A DNA stretch of 64,000 bases from Streptomyces scopuliridis RB72 (lineage in GTDB: Bacteria > Actinomycetota > Actinomycetes > Streptomycetales > Streptomycetaceae). A model generated the notes under the pieces. It worked only from the letters and a program-made list of their open reading frames with translations, was not told where the DNA came from and made no database searches. This document shows positions 52,061 through 59,846 of the stretch, piece after piece (positions within the stretch are counted from its first letter, which is position 1; every line of letters begins with the position of its first letter). Location: positions 211,120 to 275,119 of the forward strand of contig NZ_JOEI01000019.1 in assembly GCF_000718095.1 (NCBI RefSeq), in the 5' to 3' direction. The translations under genes and the position numbers were made by a program.

Positions 52061-52945
52061 ATGAACCCGGGCAACAGCTGGGAGTTCACTGACGACCGCG
52101 GCCATCTCACCGTGGCACGAAGCCACCCGACGCGGGTGGTGGCCTACATACAGGCGGGCGCGACCCTCTGGGACCACGGTCTGCGTCCCCTGGGGATCTT
52201 CGGATCCCACCATGACGGGGACACCCCCGATCCGGCGAAGGCGGGCGAGCTGCCCCTCGCCGAACTGCGCTCCTTCGGCGCGGGCAGCGCCCTCGATCTG
52301 GACGCCCTGTTCGCGGCCGAGCCGGACCTCGTCGTCGCCGTCAGCTACGGCGGCGGACAGGTCTACGGCATCGACCCGGAGGCGGCCAAGCATCTGGAGG
52401 AGCAGGTGCCCGTCGTCGTCCTCGATGTGGGGAAGGATCGCTCGCTCGACGGGATCAGGGACCGGTTCACCGCGCTGGCCCGCTCGCTGCGTACGCCGCT
52501 CCGGCCCGCGGAGGAGGATCTGGAGCGTGCGGAGGCCCGGCTGCGCGCCTCGGCGGCCCGCCCCCGCGCGCCCCGGGTGCTGGCCCTCTCGGCGGCGGGA
52601 CCGGAAACGGCGTATCTGGCCCGGCCCCTGACCTGGCCCGATCTACGCGCCGTCAGCGAACTGGGGGTGGCGCTGATCGAGCCCGAGGAGGGCGGCGGGG
52701 CCAACTGGCGTACGGCCGAATGGGCCGAGGCGGCCGCGCTGGAGCCGGACATCGTGCTCGCGGACGTACGCGCGAACGCCGCGCCGCGCGAAGCGCTCCG
52801 GGGCAACGCGCACTGGCTCGCCATCGAGGAGCGGGCGCGGATCGTGCCGTGGAACCCGGAAGCGCCGGGCAGCCACCGCGCGCACGCGCGGTTCCTCCAC
52901 ACCGTCGCTGACGCCGTGGACGGCGTCGACGCGGCCGGCGCGTAG
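52061..52945 (+). CDS. Iron-siderophore ABC transporter substrate-binding-like protein lacking a signal peptide
   Basis: A 294-residue protein with the class III (FepB/FhuD-type) binding fold: PTRVVAYIQAGATLWDHGLR, DLDALFAAEPDLVVAVSYGG, and VVLDVGKDRSLDGIRDRFTA LA. The N-terminus (MNPGNSWEFTDDRGHLTVA) is polar and shows no signal peptide or lipobox, unlike exported binding proteins. No ABC permease or ATPase is present nearby. It may be a cytoplasmic siderophore-binding or release factor working with the reductase encoded 63 bp downstream. ATG 52061 has GAGGCGAGG upstream. Confidence 0.78.
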   Translation: MNPGNSWEFTDDRGHLTVARSHPTRVVAYIQAGATLWDHGLRPLGIFGSHHDGDTPDPAKAGELPLAELRSFGAGSALDLDALFAAEPDLVVAVSYGGGQVYGIDPEAAKHLEEQVPVVVLDVGKDRSLDGIRDRFTALARSLRTPLRPAEEDLERAEARLRASAARPRAPRVLALSAAGPETAYLARPLTWPDLRAVSELGVALIEPEEGGGANWRTAEWAEAAALEPDIVLADVRANAAPREALRGNAHWLAIEERARIVPWNPEAPGSHRAHARFLHTVADAVDGVDAAGA

Positions 52946-53008
52946 GAGCGTCCTCGGTGTAGGCGCGCTGTCGGTGGCGTGTAGGAGCCGGCTGCCAGCG
53001 TTGCCCGT

Positions 53009-53926
53009 ATGACAGACAACGCACCTCAGCAAGGCGGCGGCGCACCACGGGCGCTGCCGGTACGGACCGTCGAAGTGACCGGGGTCCGGCGGATCTCGCC
53101 GCACATGGCCCGCGTCACTTTCGGCGGCCCCTCCCTCGCCGACTTCACGCTGGACGGGCCCGATCAGCAGGTGAAGCTGTACTTCCCGAGGCCGGGGCAG
53201 CGTGTCCCACGGCTGCCGGAGGCCGGTACGGACGGCGATGTGATGCGGTGGTACGGCGCGTTCCAGGCGATTCCCGAGGAGGAGCGGCCCTGGACGCGCA
53301 GCTATACCGTCCGGTCGCACGATCCGCTGCGTGCCACGATCGACATCGATTTCGTCCTCCACGGCGACGGTGACGGCGCTGGGACGGGCCCCGCGACCTC
53401 GTGGGCGCGGAGGGCCGCGCCCGGTGCCGTACTGGGCATGTTCGGACCGTCCGCGTACTTCGCCACACCCGTACCGCTGGGCACGACCGACTGGCTGCTG
53501 CTGGCCGGCGACGAGACGGCCCTGCCCGCGATCGGCACCCTCGTCGAGACGTTGCCGGCAGGCGCCCGTGCGGTGGCGTATGTCGAGGTGGTGGACACGA
53601 CGGAGGAGCAGCGGTTCGACACGGCGGGTGAGGTGACGGTGCACTGGCTGCACCGCGGCGGGGCGCCCGCCGGGCGCGGCGGCCCGCTGGTGGCGGCGGT
53701 GCGCGCCGCGGAGTTCCCGGCGGGCTCGGTCCTCGCCTGGCTGGGCGGCGAGGCGGGCGCGGTCCGTGCGCTGCGGCGTCATCTCGTCGAAGAGCGCGGG
53801 CTCGACAAGCGGTCGGTCCACTTCTCCGGCTACTGGCGGCTCGACCTCGCCCAGGACGACGCCCCGACGGAGGAGGATCTCGCGGAGGCGCGCGAACGCC
53901 TGTCGGACGCAGCTGATCTGACGTAG
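53009..53926 (+). CDS. Siderophore-interacting protein (FAD-dependent ferric-siderophore reductase)
   Basis: A 305-residue SIP-family reductase: N-terminal FAD barrel TVEVTGVRRISPHMARVTFG and RSYTVRSHDP (FAD phosphate, about residues 97-106), then the NAD(P)H domain with GPSAYFATP, LLAGDETALPAIGTLVETLP and VLAWLGGEAGAVRALRRHL, ending KRSVHFSGYWRLD. SIP proteins reduce ferric siderophore complexes to release Fe2+. It follows the binding-protein-like gene and ends on a hairpin shared with the convergent SARP gene. Confidence 0.92.
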   Translation: MTDNAPQQGGGAPRALPVRTVEVTGVRRISPHMARVTFGGPSLADFTLDGPDQQVKLYFPRPGQRVPRLPEAGTDGDVMRWYGAFQAIPEEERPWTRSYTVRSHDPLRATIDIDFVLHGDGDGAGTGPATSWARRAAPGAVLGMFGPSAYFATPVPLGTTDWLLLAGDETALPAIGTLVETLPAGARAVAYVEVVDTTEEQRFDTAGEVTVHWLHRGGAPAGRGGPLVAAVRAAEFPAGSVLAWLGGEAGAVRALRRHLVEERGLDKRSVHFSGYWRLDLAQDDAPTEEDLAEARERLSDAADLT

Positions 53927-53937
53927 CGTCAGATCAG
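53913..53937. terminator. Bidirectional hairpin overlapping both stop codons
   Basis: CTGATCTGACG-TAG-CGTCAGATCAG, perfect 11-bp stem, 3-base loop. The loop TAG is the stop of the siderophore reductase gene, and the right arm contains the stop of the convergent SARP gene (TGA at 53929-53931 on the minus strand). Confidence 0.75.
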
Positions 53938-56900
53938 GGCGGCGGCCTCCTTCACCGGGAGGCCGGCGCCCTCGCCGCGGGCGCGGGCGTACGTCGCTTC
54001 GTCGAGCGCCGCGCGTACCGCCGCTTCGGCTCTGGCGAGGATCTCCGTGTCCGGGACGGACGGAAGGGTCCCGAGACGGAAACCCTCCGGCAGGGCGAGG
54101 TGATGGGCGTACGCGCCGAGCAGCCGCGCCGCGTCCTCGGCGGCCCCCAGCCGGGCCTTGGCCCAGGCCGCGCAAGGGAACTGATGGATAATCAGATGCG
54201 GGGTGACCAGATAGGCCAGGCTGTCCAGCCGCCGTACGGCCTGGGCGGTACGCTCCCGCGCCCGCTCGAACTCCCCTTCCAGACAGTCCAGCCAGCCGTG
54301 CATGCCCTCGACCACACCACCGAGGAACGGCTGTTCGGCGAAGGCGGCACTCTCCGCCGCCGCGCTCTCCCCCGCCGCACCTTCCCTCGCCGCACCCTCT
54401 CCCGCCACGCCCGCCTCCAGGGCGCGCAGCTGCGTACGTGCCTGATCCGTCCGGCCGGTGCGTCCATAGCGCCGGGCGAGCAGCAGCCGGGCCGTACCCT
54501 CGGCGTACCCCGCCGCCTCGGCGGCCTCCTCCACCGCCTCGACCAGCAGCCGTTCGGCGGCCTGTTCCGCAGTCGGGTCACCCGCCGACTCCTGGCGTAC
54601 GGACGCCAGCCGGGCCTTGAACAGGGGCACTTGGCCGTACGCACCGATCGGAGCGCAGCTCTCCATGGCGCGTGCGAAGTCGGCGGCGGCTTCCTCGTAC
54701 CGCCCCTGGTACTCGTACAACTCACCACGCGCCCAGAGGGATTGGGCGATCGCGTGGAGATCCCCGGCCCGCTCGAACCGGGCCAGCGCCTCGTCCGCGT
54801 CACGCGCCGCTCCGGCCGCCCCGTCGGGACGGCCGCCCGCCAGCTGCGCCCTGAGCATCAGCGCCAGCCCGAGATCCCAGCCGCTCCCCCGCTCCCGGCA
54901 GGCCCGCACCTGTGCGTCCAGGGCCGCGCCGATCCCGGGGTAGTCCCCCACCATCAGCTTGGCGATGAACCACATGGTTCCCGGCTGGCGGCAGATCTGC
55001 GGCAGTCCGGGGCGGTACGCCGCCACGATCGCGCGCAGCCGCGCCGTCGTACCGGGCCAGGCCGGCCCCGAGACATCCGGCCCGGAGACATCCGCCTCGC
55101 CGCCGCTCGCCAGCACCAGCAGCCGCGCTCCACGCCGCGCCTCCCACAGCTGCTCCTCCGGCCAGGGCGGCGCGAGCGCCGTGCACGGCTCGGTCAGCGG
55201 TACGGCAGGGCGTACGGGCGCCAGGAAGGGATCGGGACCGAGCGCGGCGGCGGCGGTGAACCAGGCCCTGGCCTCGGGCTGGTGGTCGCGCAGCTGCCAG
55301 AACCAGCTCAGCGAGAGCACCAGACAGATCGCCTCCTGCTCCTCCCCGCGGTCGACGGCGGTGCGCAGCGCGGTACGCAGATTGTCGTGCTCCCGCTCGA
55401 ACCGGCGCAGCAGCCGGGCCTGGCGCGGACCGCGCAGCTCCGGGTCGCCGGTACGGGCCAGCTCACGGTAGGCGGCCAGATGACGGCGCTCGACGGCCGC
55501 CCGCTCCCCCGACGCGTCCAGCCGCTCGGCCGCGTACTCGCCGACGGTCTCCAGCAGCCGGTAGCGCATACCGTCCGCGCCCCCGGGGTCCGCGACGACC
55601 AGCGACTTGTCGATGAGGGAGACGAGCAGCCCGAGCGTGTTCCCGTCCTCGCCGTTCTCCCCGCACACGGCCTCCGCCTCGGCGGGGGCGCAGCCGCCGG
55701 AGAAGACCGACAGACGGCGCAGTACGGCCCGTTCGCCCTCGGTCAGCAGCTCCCAGGACCAGTCGACGACGGCCCGCAGGGTCCGCTGTCTCGGCAGGAC
55801 GGTCCGGGCCCCGCTGCCGGTGCCGAGCAGCCGGAAGCGGTCGTCCAGCCGGTCCGCGAGCTGCCGCGGCTCGAACGCGCGCAGCCGCGCGGCGGCCAGC
55901 TCGATGGCGAGCGGCAGTCCGTCGAGCCGGTGGCAGATCTCGGCACACGCGACCGGGTCGTCGGCGGTACGGAATCCCGGCCGGGCGGCGGCGCCGCGTT
56001 CGGCGAGCAACTGGAGCGCCATGTCCTGCGGCAGGGGCCCGACGGTCCGTACGGACTCGCCCGGCACGCCGAGCGGTTCGCGGCTGGTGGCCAGCACGCT
56101 CACCCCGGGGCAGCCGGTGAGCAGCGTCTCCGCCAGCCCGGCGGCGGCGTCGATCACCTGCTCGCAGTTGTCGAGCACGATCAGCAGCCGGCGCGGTCCG
56201 CAGTACTCGGCGAGCCGCGTCAGCGGGTCTCGGGGCGCGCCGTCCCCGGCCGCCGGGCCCCGTACCACGGTCTCGCGGGCGCCGAGCGCGGTGAGCACCG
56301 TCTCGGCCACGGCGGCGGGGTCACGTACGGGCGCCAGCTCGGCCAGCCACACACCGTCCGGCCATGCCCCGGCCGCCGCGCGGGCGGCTTCGAGGGAGAG
56401 CCGGGTCTTTCCGGCGCCGCCGGGGCCGGTCAGCGTGATGAGCCGCGCGGCCGGCAGTTCGGCGGCGAGCGCGGCCAGCTCCGGCTCGCGGCCGACGAAG
56501 GAGGTGAGACGGGCCCGGAGATTGCCGGGGACGGCCCGGCCGGCCGGAGCGGGCAGGGAGGCGGGCTCCGGGGCCGATGCCGTCGAGGCCGCCGGAGCGG
56601 TGGGCACGGGCTCGTCATCGGCCAGCAGCGCGGCATGCAGGGCGCGCAGCTCACGGCCGGGTCCGGTGCCCAGCCGCTCGGCGAGCTGGGTGCGTATCTC
56701 CTCGTACGCCTGGAGGGCCTCGGCCGGCCTGCCTGCCGCACGCAGGGCCCGGATACGGAGCGCGTGGAGCGGCTCGTCGAGCGGCTGCCCTGCGGTGAGG
56801 GCCGCGAGACCGGCCAGGGCCTGTTCCGGCCTGCCCCGCGCGACGTCGGTGGCCAGCCGGGCGCGGCGGGCCTCCGCGTGCCGCTGTTCGGCGCGTACGG

Positions 56901-57351
56901 CCCGCGGGTCGGTGTCCCGGCCGGGAAGGTCCGCGAGCGCGGGCCCGTCCCAGAGCGCCAGGGCCTCGTCCAGCACCGTGGCCGCCTGTCGGGCATCGCC
57001 GGCGCCGAGGGCCGCGGTGCCTTCGGCGGCGAGCCGTTCGAAGCGGAAGAGATCGATGTCGTCGCGTTGCGCGTTCAGCCGGTAGCCGCCGGGCGCCGAG
57101 GCCACGGCCGCGCTCCCGAGGGCCCGTCGTACCCGCCCCACCAACGCCTGGAGAGCGGCGATCTCATCGGCGGGCGCGTGCGCGTCCTCGCCCCAGATCT
57201 GGTCCGCCAGCTGTCCGGTGCCCACGACCCGGCCCCCGGCGGCGGCGAGCGCGCTCAGCAGCGCCCGCAGCCGCGCCCCGCTGAGCGGCACCTCGGTCCC
57301 GTCCTGTCGAACGGCCCGGGTGGTGCCGAGCACGCGATAGCGGTAGGTCAC
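53929..57351 (-). CDS. AfsR/SARP-type regulator with NB-ARC and TPR domains
   Basis: A 1140-residue regulator. Domains: OmpR-like DNA-binding (residues about 1-95, YRVLGTTRAVRQDGTEVPLS), bacterial transcriptional activator domain (about 100-245, ending ALQAYEEIRTQLAERLG), a linker, NB-ARC ATPase with Walker A GPGGAGKTR near 312 and Walker B LLIVLDNCE near 388, winged-helix and then TPR-like helices to the C-terminus. AfsR-type proteins activate secondary metabolism or development genes in an ATP- and phosphorylation-dependent manner. GTG 57351 is used. No biosynthetic cluster is in the window, so the regulon is elsewhere. An uncommon feature is the Ala/Glu/Ser-rich spacer near residue 980. 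Confidence 0.9.
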   Translation of the reverse strand: MTYRYRVLGTTRAVRQDGTEVPLSGARLRALLSALAAAGGRVVGTGQLADQIWGEDAHAPADEIAALQALVGRVRRALGSAAVASAPGGYRLNAQRDDIDLFRFERLAAEGTAALGAGDARQAATVLDEALALWDGPALADLPGRDTDPRAVRAEQRHAEARRARLATDVARGRPEQALAGLAALTAGQPLDEPLHALRIRALRAAGRPAEALQAYEEIRTQLAERLGTGPGRELRALHAALLADDEPVPTAPAASTASAPEPASLPAPAGRAVPGNLRARLTSFVGREPELAALAAELPAARLITLTGPGGAGKTRLSLEAARAAAGAWPDGVWLAELAPVRDPAAVAETVLTALGARETVVRGPAAGDGAPRDPLTRLAEYCGPRRLLIVLDNCEQVIDAAAGLAETLLTGCPGVSVLATSREPLGVPGESVRTVGPLPQDMALQLLAERGAAARPGFRTADDPVACAEICHRLDGLPLAIELAAARLRAFEPRQLADRLDDRFRLLGTGSGARTVLPRQRTLRAVVDWSWELLTEGERAVLRRLSVFSGGCAPAEAEAVCGENGEDGNTLGLLVSLIDKSLVVADPGGADGMRYRLLETVGEYAAERLDASGERAAVERRHLAAYRELARTGDPELRGPRQARLLRRFEREHDNLRTALRTAVDRGEEQEAICLVLSLSWFWQLRDHQPEARAWFTAAAALGPDPFLAPVRPAVPLTEPCTALAPPWPEEQLWEARRGARLLVLASGGEADVSGPDVSGPAWPGTTARLRAIVAAYRPGLPQICRQPGTMWFIAKLMVGDYPGIGAALDAQVRACRERGSGWDLGLALMLRAQLAGGRPDGAAGAARDADEALARFERAGDLHAIAQSLWARGELYEYQGRYEEAAADFARAMESCAPIGAYGQVPLFKARLASVRQESAGDPTAEQAAERLLVEAVEEAAEAAGYAEGTARLLLARRYGRTGRTDQARTQLRALEAGVAGEGAAREGAAGESAAAESAAFAEQPFLGGVVEGMHGWLDCLEGEFERARERTAQAVRRLDSLAYLVTPHLIIHQFPCAAWAKARLGAAEDAARLLGAYAHHLALPEGFRLGTLPSVPDTEILARAEAAVRAALDEATYARARGEGAGLPVKEAAALI

Positions 57352-57496
57352 AGGCCCATTGTCCCCGCAGCCCGGACGCGGGACGCCGCGCTGAGGCCTG
57401 CCCTGCGCGTCCTCGCCGCCTCAGCTCCGTACGCCGACATCTGCTTCGTAAGAGCAGCGCTCCATGCCTGGCCGCCCTCAGCCCCGTCCGCCGTCC

Positions 57497-59563
57497 TCAG
57501 ACCCGCCCGCTCTCCGGCCGGAACTCGCACCAGACCGCCTTGCCGTCCCCGCGCGGCTCGACCCCCCAGCGCGCGGCCACCGCGTCCACCAGCAGCAGCC
57601 CCCGTCCGGAGGTGGCCGCCTCGCCCGGCTCCCGGCGGCGGGGCCAGACGCTGGAGCGGTCCTTGACCCACAGACGTACGCGGCGCACCGGCTCCGGCAG
57701 GACCTCCAGGGTGAGCACCGCGCCGCCCTCGGTGTGGAGCAGCACATTCACCAGCAGCTCGCCCGCGGCCAGCTCCACATCGTCGATGAGCTCGGCCAGC
57801 CCCCAGTCCGCCAGCGCCTGGCGCAGCACGGCACGGCTCTCGACCAGGCCCTCCGGGTCCGCCTGGTGGACGTACAGGTGGAGACGGGGCGCCTGGTCGG
57901 TGCCGGGATCGGGGCGGCGGCGCAGTACGAGCAGCGCGACATCGTCGCCCGTCCCCCAGCGCTCCCACAGCCGCTCCGAGAGATGGTCGGCGAGCGCGCC
58001 CGCCCGCCCGGGGCCGGTCCGTACCATCTCGGCGAGCGCGTCCATCCCGGCCGAGATATCGCTGCCCGGCTCCTCGACCAGCCCGTCGGTGCACAGCACC
58101 AGGGTCTCGCCCGGTACGAGGTCGAGCCGGGTCTCAGGGAAGTCCTCCTGTCCAAAGGCCGTGGCGAACCCCAGGGGCAGTCCGCCGCGCAGATGGGGCC
58201 AGCCGATTCTGCCGTCGTTGTGCCGGACGAGCGGACCGAGATGGCCGGCCCGTACGGCGAGTATCCCGCCGGTGGCCAGGTCCACCTGGGCGTATACGCA
58301 GGTCGCGAAGCGCTCCGTGTCGAGCTCGGCGAGGAAGCGTGAGGCGCGCGCCAGGACGGTCGCGGGCGCGTGGCCCTCGCCCGCGAAGGCGCGCAGGGCG
58401 ATACGGAGCTGGCCCATGATGGCGGCGGCGTGTGTGTCATGCCCCTGGACATCACCGATCACGATGCCGACCCGGCTCCGGGGCAGGGTGATGACGTCGT
58501 ACCAGTCGCCCCCGACCTCTCTGCCGCTCCAGGCCGCGTGATAGCGGACCGCGATCTCGGCGCCGGGGAACTCCGGGATGTCGCGGGGCAGCATGGACGC
58601 CTGGAGGCCGGTGGCGAACTCTCGCTCCTGGTCGAACAGGATGGCGCGCTGGAGGGACTGGGCCACGATGCCCGCCAGGCCCATCAGCATGTTGCGGTCC
58701 TCGGTCGAGAAGTGCGTACGCCGCCGGTAGAAGAGCGCCAGACAGCCGATGGAGCGGGCCTGGGCGACCAGCGGCAGGAAGGCCGCCGCGTTGGCGCCGA
58801 GGCCCCGGACGTACGGCCGCAGGCGGGGGAAACGGTCGACCACCAGATCGCGCAGTGAGCTGACGAACCTCGGCCGCTGGTTCAGGACCGCCTCGGCGAG
58901 CGGCAGGGAGCCGTCGAGGCGGTGGAGCCGCAGGTCGTCGAGCACCTCGATGGACTCGCCGGCCAGCGCGATGAGCTTCAGGGCGCCGCCCTCCACCAGG
59001 CCGAGCGCGAGTCCGTCGGCGCCGAAGTGCTCAAGACCGCCCGCGCCCGTCAGCGCGGCGGCGACATCGTCCACGGTGATCGCCCGGGAGAGGGCGTCCG
59101 TGGCGCTGTGGACCATGCCGGTCATGCCCGTACGGCCCGTTTCCGCCGGGTTGACCACGGTGAATTCGGAGAGGTCCGCCGTGGCGTTCCGTACGATGCC
59201 GACGATCCGGTACGGGCGGCCCTGCTCGTCGCGCAGGATGCGGCCCCTCGTATGGGTCCACTGCCGCATTCCGGTGCGGCGCATCAGCTGGAAATACGAG
59301 CCGTACGAGGTCCGGCCGCTCCGGATCGCCGCGTCCACCACGGCTTGCAGGCGCAGGCCCTCCTCGCGGGGGACGCGTGAGGTCAGGGTCTCGGCGACGC
59401 CGTCGTACTCGTCGGGGCGCAGATCGAACACAGCGAGGCCCGCCGCATCGAGCTCGAAGGCCCCGCTTTCGAGGTCCCAGTCGAAGCTGCCCATGCGGTT
59501 CAGTGCGAGTCTCTCGTCCGCACCGATCACCGGCCGGTCCCGGTCCCGATCGCGTCCTGCCAT
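57497..59563 (-). CDS. PAS-GAF-SpoIIE (PP2C) phosphatase with anti-sigma-type ATPase domain
   Basis: A 688-residue signalling protein. Domains: PAS (about 20-130, MGSFDWDLESGAFELDAAGL), GAF (about 155-305, ending GLAGIVAQSLQRAILFDQER), SpoIIE/PP2C phosphatase (about 325-550, SGREVGGDWYDVI, GDVQGHDTHAA with metal-binding Asp), and HATPase (about 570-688, DDVELAAGELLVNVLLH). The combination is typical of streptomycete partner-switching regulators that dephosphorylate an anti-anti-sigma factor and may also phosphorylate it. ATG 59563 is chosen for GGAG 9-10 bp upstream; ATG 59641 would add 26 residues. It is divergent from the GH127 gene. Confidence 0.87.
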   Translation of the reverse strand: MAGRDRDRDRPVIGADERLALNRMGSFDWDLESGAFELDAAGLAVFDLRPDEYDGVAETLTSRVPREEGLRLQAVVDAAIRSGRTSYGSYFQLMRRTGMRQWTHTRGRILRDEQGRPYRIVGIVRNATADLSEFTVVNPAETGRTGMTGMVHSATDALSRAITVDDVAAALTGAGGLEHFGADGLALGLVEGGALKLIALAGESIEVLDDLRLHRLDGSLPLAEAVLNQRPRFVSSLRDLVVDRFPRLRPYVRGLGANAAAFLPLVAQARSIGCLALFYRRRTHFSTEDRNMLMGLAGIVAQSLQRAILFDQEREFATGLQASMLPRDIPEFPGAEIAVRYHAAWSGREVGGDWYDVITLPRSRVGIVIGDVQGHDTHAAAIMGQLRIALRAFAGEGHAPATVLARASRFLAELDTERFATCVYAQVDLATGGILAVRAGHLGPLVRHNDGRIGWPHLRGGLPLGFATAFGQEDFPETRLDLVPGETLVLCTDGLVEEPGSDISAGMDALAEMVRTGPGRAGALADHLSERLWERWGTGDDVALLVLRRRPDPGTDQAPRLHLYVHQADPEGLVESRAVLRQALADWGLAELIDDVELAAGELLVNVLLHTEGGAVLTLEVLPEPVRRVRLWVKDRSSVWPRRREPGEAATSGRGLLLVDAVAARWGVEPRGDGKAVWCEFRPESGRV

Positions 59564-59846
59564 GCGCCCGCTCCGGAGGTGGGCTGGGAGCCCGGTCAGC
59601 CGGCCGGGCTCCTCACTGAGTTTCGTGGCGCTCGAACGCATGTAGCGTAACTTTCCCGGCAAAACGCCGCGAGAGATGCGGGGCGAACCGGTAGAACCGC
59701 ATCCGGTCCGGGTCGCCGGAGCGCCGGACAGTCGTATGACGTCCGCCCCGCGCCTGGACAGAGCGACTGCCGCGTGCTGTGATGCCAACTCCCGCTCTTT
59801 TTAACGTTGTACAGCTCGGCACTGACATGGATGGGAGTCCCTGATC

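Noticed and set aside
54100..57666. A plus-strand open frame of 1188 codons opposite the SARP gene
   Set aside because: Its translation is low-complexity (Arg/Gly/Gln-rich) with no motif, as expected from the complement of a GC-rich gene. The minus strand encodes a clear SARP-NB-ARC protein.
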